Assembly (NCBI GenBank): GCA_949987695.1
Contig: OX465288.1
Location: 40,897,104-40,961,103, forward strand
Reading direction: 5' to 3'
Origin: Merzomyia westermanni
Lineage: Eukaryota; Arthropoda; Insecta; Diptera; Tephritidae
DNA: 64,000 nt
Position numbers and translations under genes: made by a program. The notes beneath the pieces were generated by a model that was not told the origin of the DNA, did not search any database, and saw nothing but the letters and a program-made list of their open reading frames with translations. This document shows, piece after piece, positions 1 to 12,070 of the stretch (its first letter is position 1; each line of letters starts with the position of its first letter).

Positions 1-639
1 TACAAACATATATCACGCTTCTTGCTTGTACGCGTTTAAATTTGAGTTAATGCAATGTTGGCAAAAATGTTTTCCAACTTAAATGTGTTTTGCATATTTG
101 TTGTTGTTTTGTTGTTGCTCGCACTACAGTTTAAGTCCTGCATATTACGTGATAGTGCTCACAAGAATAAACCAAAAAAGATAAAAACCAGCTAAGTAAA
201 AAGGTGCAAAAAAATTGTGTAGGTAGAGTTATGATTTATTTATAGAAGAATAGCTACTTACACATAGCAATAGCTGGGAGCTTTAGATTTTGGAGAGAAC
301 TAGCTTGTGATAAGAAATTCACTGGGGGGAGGGTCAACAAGATCACTAAACAAGCAAGCCAACTGCAGAAAATAACACTTAAATGGGCGCTGTTTCAAAG
401 AAATTATGCTGATTGTGAGGTTTTAGAATGCAAAAAAAACCTTTTGTGCTAGTAGAGCTGGGTAGAAAAAGATAATCAAAAATCTGGTGTCCCATAAAAG
501 CTATACCCATCTGTAGTTTATAAAATGGATTGCCGATAGAAGCAAAACCGAAGCAAAACAAATGGTTTAAGTCGAAAGGCTAAACCCAAAGCACCTCAAA
601 TTAAACAAATTTAAACTATAAATATGTAGAAACAACTTT
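1..639. other. AT-rich DNA, no feature recognised
   Basis: The stretch is AT-rich with only short chance frames; the longest, on the minus strand at 379-561, has no recognisable motif. I see no repeat phrase shared with the rest of the window. Confidence 0.5.
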
Positions 640-1420
640 TAAGTAGCTGGCAACCCTTTTCATGAATGTTATCTTATACATTTTAAGCAGCTATTTGCCT
701 TCCCCCTACTCATATACTCAAACCGATTTAAATGAAATTTAGCATGGAGATCGTATACTATATAGATTCTTAGATATACAACCTGGTTGTTGCCACATAG
801 ATGATTTTTAATGCAGGTTCAACAAGCAGGGTTGCCACGTAAACCTTTTATGCTGATTCCGTATATCCGCCATTATTTCGAAATGATTTTTACCAATTTA
901 GATAACCTTTTAAACATAATTTATGTGTTAAATTTAATGCTATCCTACTTAAGCGTTGCCTCTAAATAATTTTTCACGTTTTCCACCTAACTGGATTTTT
1001 TTTGAAGTGAAAAATAATTTTAGATTTCACCTAAACTTGCCACCTCATCCTATTAAATTTATTTCTTTTGCAAATTTTTATTTATCCCATTTATATATAT
1101 TTTCCGATTTTAAAAAAGTTACAAAGCAGTTTCTTTAATGCGAAACCAAACAAGCAAATGTGGGTATCAAACGAGCAAAGAGAGATACACAATATTTCTA
1201 AAATTCTTATCTTAAACCCTACGAAAAAAATACAAAAATGAAAAATTCATATAAATTTATCAAATTAAAAAGAAATTTTGAAGCAGGTGGCAACCCTATT
1301 TATAAAAGTAATATTTTATTCTTCATTGCAGCCTAAGCCCTTTCTTCTGACATCTCAAATATAAAAATCAAAAAAACTGCAATAAAAAAAAACAGGTGAC
1401 AACCCTATTTGTAAAGATCG
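640..1420. repeat. GTTGCCACC-type dispersed repeat cluster
   Basis: The phrase GGTGGCAACCCTATTT (minus orientation) appears near 1284 and in variant form near 645 and 1395; GGGTTGCCACGT appears in plus orientation near 831. TATCAAACGAGCAAAG near 1165 is a variant of the companion phrase TATCAAACGAAAGGTATT seen elsewhere in the window. Both phrases recur together in clusters at 33.4-34.1, 35.8-36.6, 46.3-46.9, 51.8-52.1 and 54.8-55.2 kb. Nothing coding is visible. I take it to be a decayed repeat family of unknown class. Confidence 0.55.
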
Positions 1421-2476
1421 TATACTTTAATACACACAATCCTTTAAAAAAAAAATAATCAAGTCCATGACGTCTTGAGATGCACAGTACATCGTTATAT
1501 ACAGAGTTATAGGTTATCGTAACAGTCTTACCTGATTAATGCCTTTGCCGTCTCAAATCATTTCCCAGGTGACTAAAAATAACTTCAAAAATAATTGTTT
1601 TTTTTTATTTTTTTAAATATTTATAAACATAAATAAAAAAGTTATTGAGGTTGAAATGCATTTTCCCATCCAAACTTTTATAAGACCTAGCGCTTCATTT
1701 CGAATTTCAAAGATATATGTAATAATATATATGCCTGAAAGTATGCAATGCTTTTGATAGCATGACGATCGCGAGCTTCTTATAGGTGAAAGCGCATGAA
1801 ACTACAGCTACAAAAATAGTAGACCGCTCTCTTCCTTTCCCTTAACAATTAAAGCTTTATGATTATAAAGCAGACTAAGTGCTATATAATGCATACTTTC
1901 AGGGGCATTAGGTTTTATTATAGAGACCTCTTCGGTCTTTGAGGTTTTGCGATACTAGCGGCTGAAAATTGGATTAGGCGGATGCATTTACAAATTGGGT
2001 CTATAGATTGCGTATTTTATTTTTGTATTAAGAAAGAGAATAGCATATAAAAATTTGGAACAAGTAGAGGTAAGAGAAAAAAAAAGAAACGCAAGGAATC
2101 TAAAAACTATTGAAAAGTAACCAACAGTAGGGCGAAGTATGGGCGCTTCAGACAGGAAAGCAGGTCACCGGAAGAACGATTGGCCTCTATTGGAATCTGT
2201 TCTCATTTTGAAAGTTTTGATAAATACAGTTAAATCACTGCTAAGCAACAAAGCCGCAATATTGCAACAGGGTATTAAAGCAACATACAATAAAAAAACA
2301 TTCCAAAAATGACACGGACAAGATAAATGAACTGAGCAGGTCATCGTCAGATAAAAACGAGTAAACCTAAGCGATAAGCATGAAAGAGAAAAAGCGCAAG
2401 GTAATAAAAAGAATAAAACCACGAAAGGAGATAACGTTACCATAAACTTTTTATTTCAAAATAATAAAGCCGCAGT
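1421..2476. other. AT-rich DNA; purine-rich lead-in to hexamer array
   Basis: No gene or shared repeat is recognised up to about 2040. From about 2040 the plus strand becomes purine-rich (AAGAGAAAAAAAAAG-like runs, AAAGAGAAAAAGCGC near 2383) and runs into the hexamer array that follows. The minus-strand frame at 2165-2443 is a consequence of this strand bias and has no domain I recognise. Confidence 0.4.
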
Positions 2477-3080
2477 GTGAAAAATAAATGTGGTGGTTAT
2501 GATGTTGAAGATGCAAATAAATGCAAAGACAAAGATAGCCGTAAATATAACGCTAAAGTTAAAGATAAAAAAGGAAGATACAAGTTAAAGCTAAAGGCAA
2601 AGGTAAACATAATGATAAAGATAAAGACAAAGTTTATAGATAGAAATAGAAATAAGGATAAGTTATAGGTAAAGGGAAGGATAAATACAAATATAAATGC
2701 AAATATAAATATAAATATAAACATAAATATAAATAAGAATATGAATATAAATATAAATATAATTATAAATATAAATATAAAAACAAATATAAATATAAAT
2801 AAGAATATGAATATAAATATAAATATAATTATAAATATAAATATAAAAACAAACATAAATATAAATAAAAATATAAATACAAATACAAATATAAATATGA
2901 GTATAAATAATAAAATAAATATACTCGTAAATACAAATATAAACATAAATATAAGTATAAATTTAAATATTTATATAAAGATAAAGATAGAGGTAAAGAT
3001 AAGGATAAGGATAAAGTTAAAAATAAAGATAAAAATAAAGATAGAGATAAAGATAAAGATAACGATATGTTCGAGATCAA
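2477..3080. repeat. Imperfect hexanucleotide array (AATATA/AAAGAT)
   Basis: From about 2690 the sequence is a 6-bp periodic array built from AAATAT variants, grading into AAAGAT variants from about 2978. Before 2690 the same periodicity is visible but more diverged. A higher-order unit of 66 bp (11 hexamers) is present: the run beginning AAGAATATGAATATAAAT starts at 2735 and again at 2801. The 6-bp period keeps several frames open on both strands (2497-2946 minus, 2741-3085 plus), giving I/F or N/I dipeptide repeats. These are repeat artefacts, not proteins. Confidence 0.9.
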
Positions 3081-4922
3081 GTTGAAAAAGAATAAGATGA
3101 AGATTTTATGACGGTGATGACCATGGTGATGAAGATAAATTTAGTTGTGCCAGCAAGCTACCTGTGGAAAGTTTTTAAGCTGGTGGTACCAGGCTGGAAT
3201 TTATTTACCGAAAATGATTCAGTCCGATTTTTAGACGCAATTAAAGTTGAAAAAATGCAGCTCTGCATTGGCGACGTCCCAGACTGCGAACGAAACATTT
3301 CCTATTTATAATATCACACTCTCTCATTAACTTGTCGGAGGTAAAGGAATTCGATCCAATTTTCACTCTCGCTCTTAAATTCATAGAAAATATAACTTTC
3401 AAACTTGAGTGTGCGTACCCTCAACCCAACTTAATCTAATAAGCAGAGCCGCCTATAGAAAAAAATATGACCGAAACTTTAAAAAAAGAGAAAAAAGAAA
3501 TATAAACTAAGCAACGAACTCTGTTGTAAAAATAAATTGCCTTGGCCACGCTGGTTGAATTGCGTTAATGCGAGCAAAACCAAAGTACTGATTAAATTAT
3601 GCGCCACCACCTTCACAGCTACAAAAATTAGCAAAAAATTAAAAAAAAACGCTTGGCTCAGCATGCAATAAATGGGCACAGCTATCAACTTCTTTAGTGC
3701 TAGAACTTGCAGCAACATGAACAAACTAATCCAATGAATGACGTGTTGGGCACTGGGCTTAAGCTATGACTTGATTGAGCAAAAGGCCAAGCGCTAAGGT
3801 TGCAATTTCCTATTTTTGCGCCTTCTTCGTATTTTTTTCTACTTTAACGTTTTATTACCAACTGCTTTACTTTATTCGTTCAGCGTCTTGGCTGTGTGCT
3901 TCCTGTTGTAGTTGTGATTTAATTGAAAATTATGAATATTGCAGAGTAAAGGGAAAGGTGTAGCAAGGTGTGCTGATTATGGAGGTGGCAGCGGTGAGTG
4001 TGCGCACGTAAATCATAACTGAGAAGGAAATGAGTAAAGTTTCCGTGCTCAACACCAGAAGGGTTTGCCATAGAAAGTAACGGATGCAAGAAAAATATTA
4101 GACTAAGTGCAATTAAAGTACGAAGAAATGACGGAATTAAAGCATAATAATTAGATATCTGAGTAAAGTTAAGATGTAACAAATATTTGTTTTTGTTAGA
4201 TAAGTTGCTGGAGCTCTATCTTATTGAGTTGTAAGAATGAGATGCACTGGAAAATAACAAATGCATATATCTATAGAAATTAAATAATTTAAAAAAGAAA
4301 AATTCCAATAACCACTTAGAATAGGTCGGCAGTGCGACAGCTTCTTCGATAATACATCTCTTCTAGGCTGGGATTTTCAACATGAAGTTCCCCCTTAATT
4401 TGGATGTTGTCCAAAGGCGACGTGTGTGATTGGCTGTTATTGTTCTCATTGCCTTTCTTATTAATTTATGTACATGCAGAAATAGTCCAGATCAAACTTT
4501 CGAAAGAAAACTCTACACAGGATATGTTTACGGTAGCTACACCGAAATATTTTAGTTATATTTCCTAATAAAATACAATGACCTCTTACGGGTCTACAAA
4601 GAGACCGTTTCTAGAATATACCTCTTCAAAGGCTTCAATCCGCGGAGAGGCAGTTGAACTTGAACCCATACTTTGACCTCAGCCATTTCTGCTAATTTTT
4701 CTTTGAGGGATGAGTTGGCATAGCCCAAAATTGGCGACCAAGTCCCATATGCGCATTGGTTGAAGTTGGTTCGAAGGAAGATAGTGAGTTTATTCTATGA
4801 GGCTTAAGAGTTACAACTTGAGAGCTCTCATGGAATTATCTCCAGTAGATTCGTGGAGACCTCCCACTGAGACAATTAAACTATTCACTGAAGAATGTTT
4901 TAAAAAGTTTAAAAATTTTTAG
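3081..4922. other. No feature recognised
   Basis: Mixed AT-rich DNA with short frames only (3108-3311 plus, 3479-3724 minus, 3919-4182 minus). None shows a conserved motif, a signal peptide with a plausible mature part, or a splice-consistent context. No repeat family shared with the rest of the window was seen. Confidence 0.45.
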
Positions 4923-5097
4923 AGTTGTCGAATTAACAGTCCTTGGCCGGATTTGAACCCGGTACGCTCCGGTACTCCCTTGCGGTACTCCCCGACTGTC
5001 GTGGTAGCGATTTATGACCAGTGAAACCTTCTAGGTCATGTCACCCCTCCTTCCGTAAGGAAGGATAATATGGGTAATGAGAGGTAAGAGGCATCAT
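4923..5097 (-). repeat. tRNA-like SINE, family 2
   Basis: Reading the minus strand, an A-box-like stretch lies upstream of GGGTTCAAATCCGG, a good match to the pol III B box (GGTTCRANTCC). The same block recurs at 52.7-52.9 kb on the same strand, with near-identical sequence from the GTCGAATTAACAG phrase through the B box to the GGGTAATGAGAGG phrase. Two such copies with a B box argue for a tRNA-derived SINE. No cloverleaf can be drawn, so it is not a functional tRNA gene. Confidence 0.7.
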
Positions 5098-5420
5098 ATC
5101 CATAGATCAACCATCAAGTTGTAAGTCATTTCCTTTGTGCATATTAGTCGCCTCTTACGACCGGTATGCCTACCTCGGGCATATTCTAAACCCTTAACCC
5201 AGAGGGGCCTAGAAATTACATTCTTGTGCGGCAGTGCATTGGAAAATGGTACAGCATGTTCTTCACCGTTTCTTCCTCTCCCGGATGGGTGTGATGCAGA
5301 TATAGTGTTCGAGTCCCATCCTGTACACCCGAGATCCAATAGTGTAATAGGAACTCTTCAGTATTCAAATTGCTTCCACCTGCTTTTAGCGTCGCGAAAC
5401 CAGTTCTAAGAGATATGACA
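5098..5420. repeat. Probable repeat with second B-box-like site
   Basis: This block directly follows the SINE. It contains TAGTCGCCTCTTACGACC near 5147 and GTTCGAGTCCCATCC near 5309, the latter resembling a pol III B box. I recall similar phrases as dispersed in dipteran DNA but cannot verify that here. The overlapping frames at 5137-5409 and 5094-5339 have no domain. Confidence 0.35.
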
Positions 5421-7362
5421 CCTGATAAATATCAGGGCAGCTTGAGGCCAAAGCAGCTCATCTGACTTATTCCCTTCCCCTTATTTATAATCAAATTGCT
5501 GGTCACTCACTGCACTGGCCAACCAAACTCGATATTATCATTGCCCATTAATTTTGGCTTTGTTGCCAAAAAACTTACATGATGTCTTTTTGGAGATTTC
5601 AAATCAATAAGAAGGGCATTATCAACCCACCTCTTTGTTCTGTCAGTCAATACGAACTTACTATACAATTCAGCTGCGCAGTTACGATTTTGTTTGCCGC
5701 TGCGATGCCAATTCACATCGTGAAGCAATATTTGCAAAGAGCACCAGAAGCCAACAGTGGCAGGTTTGCGGCTGTCAATATTTGTAAATGTGCATAAAGA
5801 GCTCGTAGATACGTGGTGCCGCCTCGGGTGGTACTGCTATAAGCTGTGGCATGCTGGAGTACTGTTTTATTAAACATAGATCAATGCAGGAGCTCGTAGA
5901 TGCTCAATGATTTCCATAATATGTAGTTTCCAAGACGCAGTTGGCAGGGATGCTGCTATTAGTTGGGCTACTATCTAAGCTATCAACTACATTGGACCCC
6001 TACTTTTGGTGAGGTGCTACGGACTCAACTGAGAACTAAGGTTTAAGGACACAGGTATTGCCCGAAGCCTTAACTGGGAAGGTGCATTTGCTTGTTGTTG
6101 TCGTAATGAAGGCTATAACAAAAACATGTATGCCAGGGAGACGAAAGAACAGAAGCGCGCCGCTGGTGACTCTATCGGCAGAGTGGTCGAAGATTTTGCC
6201 TTCAGCACTGCAGTCGTGAAATTTAACCTCTACGACTTATCATTTCTCGCTATGGTAATTTTTCTTTAATTTATTCCATTTGCTTTGCATGCTTTTGTAA
6301 TTCGAAATCAACTTATAAAATATTCTAAAGACATATTTAATGTTTGCAATTTTAAAGAGGGGGTTTTCACAGAAAAATAAGGTGACCAATACCTCGTAGC
6401 CTTTGTACCCCATAGATCTAATGAATACGTAAGGAACAGATGCTTAGCACCCAACACTAAATCTATCGAGAGTATGCCTATTTAGATGTGCTCACTTCTC
6501 GAGATCCATCACTGACTAGGACAACCAACACACTGCTATGTGATGTTTAGAACAGGTGCGAAACATTTGCAAGGAAAGTTTGCCGTCGAAACGCAGCTCA
6601 AACAACAGACACTCATGGATTATACTTTGTAGTCGTTGTTGTAACCGCAAAACACACAAGTTTAGTATATCATAAGCCTCTAATCCGCTGGAAGATGGAC
6701 TTGCCCCTGGAAGCTAGCTTCGCGTTATGATAGTAATATTTTAACAAACAATATAGTCAAGGTCTGAAAGATTCTTCCTCACATTCTTGGATATCAATCT
6801 GGTAAGCTCAGGTACTAGCCCGACTGTCTGTGAAACGATTTGACATGACAAAACTGAACATTCTAGCTCAGTATAGTATGAATAAAATGCTTTGGTTCAG
6901 AAAATACTTATGTCGAAACTAGGGACGCTTAGGAGCTTCGATTATTGTTCTCAATCGTCGGAAGTTTCGACTGCTTTAAACTTTTGTTAGGTCATAGGAA
7001 AATATATCTGGCAAAGGAAATTTTAACAAATTAAATTTTAAATTTATTTAAAATTAACAATTCCGATCTCGATTCCGACTTCCGAAGAGCTTGCGTCAAA
7101 GTCTAGCAAAATGCATAGCATTGGAAATTTTTGACAGTTATGAGGGGAATATTTGTTGGTACTCGTAAGCTGGTATTTGAACATTTTTCACATTGGGAAA
7201 AACTATAACTGAAATCAATTGTTGGAAAGAGAATTTGTCAAATTTTAGCAAATACATTGGATTTGAAAAACGTTGACACTTCCGTAAAATGACTAGACGC
7301 TATCCAGCGGTGGTAGAAGTGGAAAATAATTTCTTTAAATAAAAACCTTTTCCTCTCGTAAT
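5421..7362. other. Unassigned moderately GC-richer DNA
   Basis: Base composition is less AT-rich than the flanks at 5.4-6.8 kb, but no conserved protein motif was found in any frame. GAGCTCGTAGAT occurs at about 5798 and 5889. A GTTGTTGTAACCGC stretch near 6634 and a CCCGACTGTC stretch near 6818 weakly recall SINE family 2; I do not call a copy. The minus frame at 5507-5737 is unrecognised. Confidence 0.35.
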
Positions 7363-7861
7363 GTGAACCACTGTACATTTATTTGGACCTTTTCTTATCT
7401 ATACTTGTTATTTTTCCACTCTTCGCTCTCCTCTTTATTTATTTATTCTAAGTTGATGTGCCTCCTGCATCTGCCCACTCTACCTCGTCAACTTCGAATT
7501 GCTTTATTTTATCAACAAATATTGCCGCCAAATCGCATTGGCTGACTGGCATTCTGGTTTTCTGGCATCTGCTCTTGACGCCTCGCGCTGTGCCACTTTT
7601 ATTTATGATAGCCGAACCTATAGCTTATCTGCATTTTTATTACCTTTATCAACGACTTTTTTTTTGGTTTGTCTAGCCAATTGGCTTACCAACTTTGTGC
7701 CGCAATGGCAATATTGCAAACAATTTTTTTTGCAGCCGCTTGCTTTGGTTCTGCCATCAATTCATCGTCATTTCCGTTGGTACACCGCAACAACATTAAC
7801 TTACGTACTCGTATATCCGTTTACATTGGTGTGTGAGACTTTGCATGTTTTTACCCTTTAG
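7363..7861 (+). other. Overlapping open frames, coding not supported
   Basis: Three overlapping plus-strand frames run here, the longest being 120 codons (7499-7861). The products are hydrophobic, with no recognisable family, catalytic motif or exon-like boundary. Pyrimidine-rich composition alone can keep such frames open. I list the stretch so that it is not overlooked, but I do not call a gene. Confidence 0.2.
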
Positions 7862-9275
7862 TAAAAGTAACTAGTTGAAAACTATATATTTCGAAACTAG
7901 TACTAATAGCAAGCCCAACTGGTCAGCAAACTGAATTTTTTCCATATAAACAACTAGTATTTTTAGTTAAGACTATTAAACCCTTCCTGCTTAGCTGCGT
8001 CTTAGCACTAATAATAGATTGAGTCCGATTGTAATTATTATATCCCATACCAGATAAGATATGGATCTTTGGATTGTACTAAGATACTTGGTCCACATAT
8101 GGACCGATATCTCCGAAAGCGGTCGAGCTACGGGAATAAGTGATATCTTAAACTTTAAGGTAAACTTCTAGTAATGCAAAGGTAAAAGTTCCATTGAATT
8201 CCATTTAGCAGTTTTTGAGTGATGCACGCCCAAACATACAGACAGACAGACAAAAATTCTAAAAACTGTTGATTTGGCTTAATAATAACCCCTCCTATTG
8301 ATTTTTCTTAAATATTTGCAATGTGCAGGCCTCGACCTGTTACTATTTTATTACATGTAGAGATTTCGATTGCTTACAAGATGTCTATGCTCAGATTGCG
8401 GACGAAAATATAACTGTCTTAAACTAGTCCAAAAAATACTAAAATGTAGGAGAGCAAACTAAAAAAACTCCACCCGAATTTTTCGAACTCTGTACATTCC
8501 AACGCTCTGATTAACTTACAATTTTTTACTGGTACAAGTTTAGCCCTTTTCGCACCAGTTCCATATCAGTCAGAAAATTGTAGTTACAAAGTAGTATATT
8601 TTCAGATAAGTTTAGTGTTTCACTGAAGCGCTGCTATGTACCAAAGTGTGTTATTTACACAGCAACTGCAGCCACTCTAACACTTTTTTACGGCTAATAT
8701 TTGTGTATTGGCTTTGTAGCCATTTTTGTGGCTAACTGTAATCGCTAGCTTGCGCTTTTTAAAAGCTAATGATCTTTGTTTTTGTAAATGGTTTTTGTGC
8801 ATATTGACAGATTTTATTGCGGTTTGCCAACTTTTGTGCTATTTGTAATCCGAGGCTGCCCTTTGGTATTTCGTTCGCTTCACAGAAGTGATTAACTATA
8901 AAAAGTGTAATGTGAAAATATGAGGCAATACGTTCTCTATTTATAGTAAAAAATTGAAAATATTGGTGATACTTTTTTATATTCGTAAATTTTATGTTTC
9001 TCAAATAATTTTAAAATTCAAACTAATGTATCCCAAAGAAACTGTGTAAAAATTTGATTTCGAGAGATTTTTAATCATGTTAAAATATTTCTTAGGGCGT
9101 ATTAAAAATTTTTATTTTTTTCCGCACATCATGCTGATGGAATTCGTGGTTCACTAAAAAAAAAAATTCCCACAGACACATTTTTTATTAGGTAGTTATT
9201 ATAAAGTCAATATTCGTCGTACTCATTTTGTTTTAGAACAACAACAGCTAAACAAAATTTATGTCCAACCTCATA
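7862..9275. other. AT-rich DNA with a decayed repeat at ~7985-8290
   Basis: Around 8100-8270 the phrases CCGATATCTCCGAAAGCGGT and CAGACAGACAGACAAAAATT resemble conserved internal text of dipteran non-autonomous elements, so a decayed copy is likely. The rest, including the minus frame at 8759-9004, shows nothing I can assign. Confidence 0.35.
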
Positions 9276-9408
9276 AACCTTCTAAGAGGTTCCCTTCCAA
9301 TTTTTGGTGTGCCGTTTTGAATTTCTTCGTACAAATTGGCGCGATCTACAGATTTTTGCCGACTTCGAACGGCATCTACAAAGGAGATGAATTTTTGCGG
9401 AGAAGCCA
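9276..9408 (-). repeat. SINE family 1 fragment (tail half)
   Basis: The minus-strand sequence matches the body and tail portion of the nearly complete SINE at 16.55-16.91 kb: the phrases AGATTTTTGCCGACTTCGAA, GGCATCTACAAAGGAGATGA and TTTTTGGTGTGCCG are shared. The tRNA-like head is missing, and the copy stops at an INE-1-like repeat. Confidence 0.8.
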
Positions 9409-9427
9409 ATAGCCAAGTTATATAGCC

Positions 9428-9645
9428 AATAGCCCAGTTATATATCTTTTTTTGACTTTCATTTCTTTCAAAAACATTAAATGTGTGTAAGTATGAGAAG
9501 GAGAAGAGAAAAGTTCACTGAAATGATCAACACGATGAGCGGAGTCGATTTAGCCATGCCCGTCTCTCTGTCTGTCTGTCTGTCCGTCTGTCTATTTGAA
9601 AGCAAACTAGTTGCTTAGTTTTACAAAAGAATGTTGAAGTTCGTT
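9428..9645. repeat. INE-1-like repeat fragment with TCTG core
   Basis: It contains ACTGAAATGATCAACACGAT, GGAGTCGATTTAGCCATGCC and a CTGTCTGTCTGTCTGTCCGT tract followed by TATTTGAAAGCAAACTAGTT. The order is the same as in copies at 10.24-10.52, 34.82-35.17 and 44.27-44.49 kb. A short TCTG/TCCG microsatellite core flanked by conserved text is typical of Drosophila INE-1/DINE-1 (Helentron-associated) elements. Assignment to that class is inference. Confidence 0.6.
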
Positions 9646-9689
9646 GTTCGCTTCGCAAACCCGGTAGACGCTGTTTTGACGTTTTGATA

Positions 9690-10145
9690 CATAGAATACA
9701 TCTATATATAAAATGTCATTAGCTTGAACCAAATAAACTCCTAACTATACCGAACTGCGGCTTTATATAACCTGGGGGCTTGTCCAAAAGCTATATACAG
9801 ACTGTGTCGTGCCCAACGAACTCCTGAACCTATGGTGAAAGTTAAGAGCAAAAAAAAACACAAAATATGTGGGCGTGGCACCGCCTACTTTTGAAAACTT
9901 ATGTAGATATTAACTGTCCAATGATATATCCAAACTTCATTAATTTTGACCAAAAAAGTTCGGAGTTATGACGAATTGAAACTTTATATAGCCTGGGAGC
10001 ATGGCTCCGCTTCCTTTTCCAAAACTATATATATTGTCTTTGCTGTACCCAGTGAACCCAAGTATATATTGTGAAAATTTCACAAAGCTCGGTTGAGTTC
10101 TTTGGCGCCTATAAAAGACACACATTTTTCATATCTATATTACTT
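9690..10145. repeat. Non-autonomous repeat with GTGGGCG modules
   Basis: It carries GTGGGCGTGGCACCGCCTAC near 9868 and variant modules near 9772 and 9990, each followed by similar text (FCTTTATATAGCCTGGG-type phrases near 9760 and 9990). The same module style is repeated at 44.6-45.4 kb. The left part begins TCTATATATAAAATG, similar to the 5' end of the Helitron-type element at 55241. The minus frame at 9940-10125 is incidental. Confidence 0.5.
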
Positions 10146-10239
10146 CATTCGGCATAACCGAATCGAGATATATATCTATTAATGTATATCAAAACGTTCA
10201 GGATGAAAAGTAAAATATCCGTGCAAGTAGTTAATACCC

Positions 10240-10518
10240 CACTGCAAAAGCAAAGTTCTATATCTTTTTTGATATCCATACCTTTCATGAACATGAAATG
10301 TTTGTACGTATACTGAAATGATCAGGAGGATGAGCTGAGTCGATGTAGCCATGCCCGTCTCTCGATACGTCTATCTGTCTATCCGTCTGTCTATTTGAAC
10401 GCAAATACGAACTGAAAGTATTAAAATAGACTTGCATAAATTGGGATGATATAACAGATCACTACTAGGTATATAATGTTCGGTTCCACCCGAACGTCGA
10501 CCACCTTACTTGCCTTTT
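10240..10518 (-). repeat. INE-1-like element, minus orientation
   Basis: Its reverse complement starts AAGTAAGGTGG and continues through TTCGGGTGGAACCGAACATT, ATATACCTAGTAGTGATCTG, GCGTTCAAATAGACAGACGG and CATTTCATGTTCATGAAAGG, ending near GCAGTGGGGT. The same landmarks in the same order occur at 43285-43420 plus 44270-44490, so this copy shows the uninterrupted state of the element that is split there. Confidence 0.7.
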
Positions 10519-10690
10519 ATTATTTTTAATTTTTTTTGTTGATATTTTTTTGATTTTTTCTAATGGTAATCAATTAATAATTGCCTTTCCTTGAAAAACA
10601 ATTAAAATAAGTATTATTAATTAAAAAGCCGTCTAATTAACTGATTACTAATTACTAATAAAATTTAAGTCAATTTCAATTTATTTCAAA
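10519..10690. repeat. Fragment of TGATTACTAAT MITE
   Basis: The text GGTAATCAATTAATAATTGC, CTTGAAAAACAATTAAAATA and AAAAGCCGTCTAATTAACTG matches the right part of the MITE copies at 39181-42103 and 46386-46760. The left part is missing. Confidence 0.65.
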
Positions 10691-11074
10691 CAGGTCTGGT
10701 TTGATACGGATATTGGTATATGGCACCCCATCTTTTTAAATTTTAGATAGGTGGCACCCTTTAAAATCTTGCTCCATAAAAATATTTTCTTGAAATACGG
10801 CGTCCAATCTTTTTTATAATTACTAACACTGCAATCAAAATTTAAAATAACTTAACCACTTTTAATCTATAATGTAATCGTGCGCCTTAGGCTAAGTGAT
10901 AGAACCTTCGATTACTTGATCCACAACTAACTTTTTTGTAACTACAATGCTGCAAATGTGTTTCATTTAATCGAAAATTCAACTAAAGTAATAGGTATAA
11001 TGGACAATCAAGGGGATGATGCGTAGTCAAATATTATGAAATTATTTTACACACTGATTATTTTCCTGTCTCTA

Positions 11075-11387
11075 CCCTGCACAAAATCATGCGACTGATC
11101 TCTAAAGAAAGTGATCGGCGATCAATACCTTTCGTCTACAGTGGGTTACAATTGATATTTCTGTGGCCTACTTTTAGGTGTTGAAAGTAAACTTGTCCGA
11201 CCGTACCCGTAGGGGAACAGACACTACCCGTTTGGCCATGAAAGGGACCAATTAGTCTCCTCATAGGACATGCTCAAACAAAAGGGATCACTCCAACCCA
11301 TACAAAGAGATCAAAACTGACATTGGTTGCATACTCCTTTGCGACTCATCCCAGATCAATCCTAGACTAATCGCATTTTTTGCAGGG
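11075..11387. mobile_element. MITE with CCCTGC inverted ends, copy 1
   Basis: The left end CCCTGCACAAAATCATGCGA and the right end TCGCATTTTTTGCAGGG are inverted repeats. Two further copies occur at 21.32-21.67 kb (opposite orientation) and 56.31-56.65 kb. Shared internal text includes GGTGTTGAAAGTAAACTTGT, CCGACCGTACCCGTAG and GGGACCAATTAGTCTC. At 313 bp and without coding capacity it is a MITE. No clean target duplication is visible. Relative to the copy at 56 kb, an internal TCCCAACTATTCC-containing piece is missing. Confidence 0.8.
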
Positions 11388-11679
11388 CACTCTATTTCTG
11401 GTTGCTCTGTGCAATTCTCATGAAAAATTTAAATCTCATACCAAGTAGCACATGACACTTGCTTTTTCACATTTGTTTGTGGTTGCTGTGGCTTTCGGTT
11501 CGAATCAGGCGAAACATACATCCAACAATTTGATTAAAATTTTTTTCAAGGAACCTTTACAAAAAACTAAACAGTTATGAAATTGTTTCTTCTAATTCTA
11601 AACCAGTTAATTTGATATTACAGGTTTTGGTGTGAACCACTTGAGCTGTAACTTTGTGTAACATTGTACATATTGTTAA

Positions 11680-12070
11680 TTTTTGAAGTAATAATTAATT
11701 GCGAAAAAATTGATATTAACAAGGTGCACAAAAGTATGCAATATCTGTGGCAACAGGTACTAAGAGCTAAATTAAATTTGTAGAATTTCTTAGTACAGTA
11801 TTTTAGAAGCTTAAAACTTTACCGGATGACAAGGATTTTGTGGCTTTTTTGAGACTTTCATACTAAGCCGAAGTCAATAGGAAGTATTTTGGGATATGTC
11901 TAATTCTAGGATATACCGAGAAGCATAGGGCGTTTTCCTTTTTTTTTCTAAAATTTTATTTAAAAAAAGTATATACTTATGGAGCTTCAACTGATTTTTC
12001 TGCAGCTAAACTCTAAAACCGATCTTTATAATAACTAGAAATCACACAATGTTTAAATTCATTCCTTTTT
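11680..12070. repeat. Direct duplication, unit A
   Basis: About 390 bp that reappear as unit B at 13.90-14.26 kb in the same orientation, with roughly three-quarters identity by eye. Shared landmarks are AAAAGTATGCAAT, TACTAAGAGCTAAA or TTCTAAGAGCTAAA, GAGACTTTCATACTAA and CCGATCTTTATAATAACTAG. Each unit is followed by a T-rich pentamer tract. Confidence 0.75.

Noticed and set aside
2497..3085. I/F-rich minus frame and N/I-rich plus frames
   Set aside because: Artefacts of the AATATA hexamer array.
4930..5010. Possible tRNA gene (B box match on minus strand)
   Set aside because: No cloverleaf can be formed, and the block is repeated with flanks at 52.7 kb, as expected for a SINE.
7499..7861. 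120-codon plus frame as a host gene
   Set aside because: No family, no conserved motif, overlaps two other frames in pyrimidine-rich DNA.
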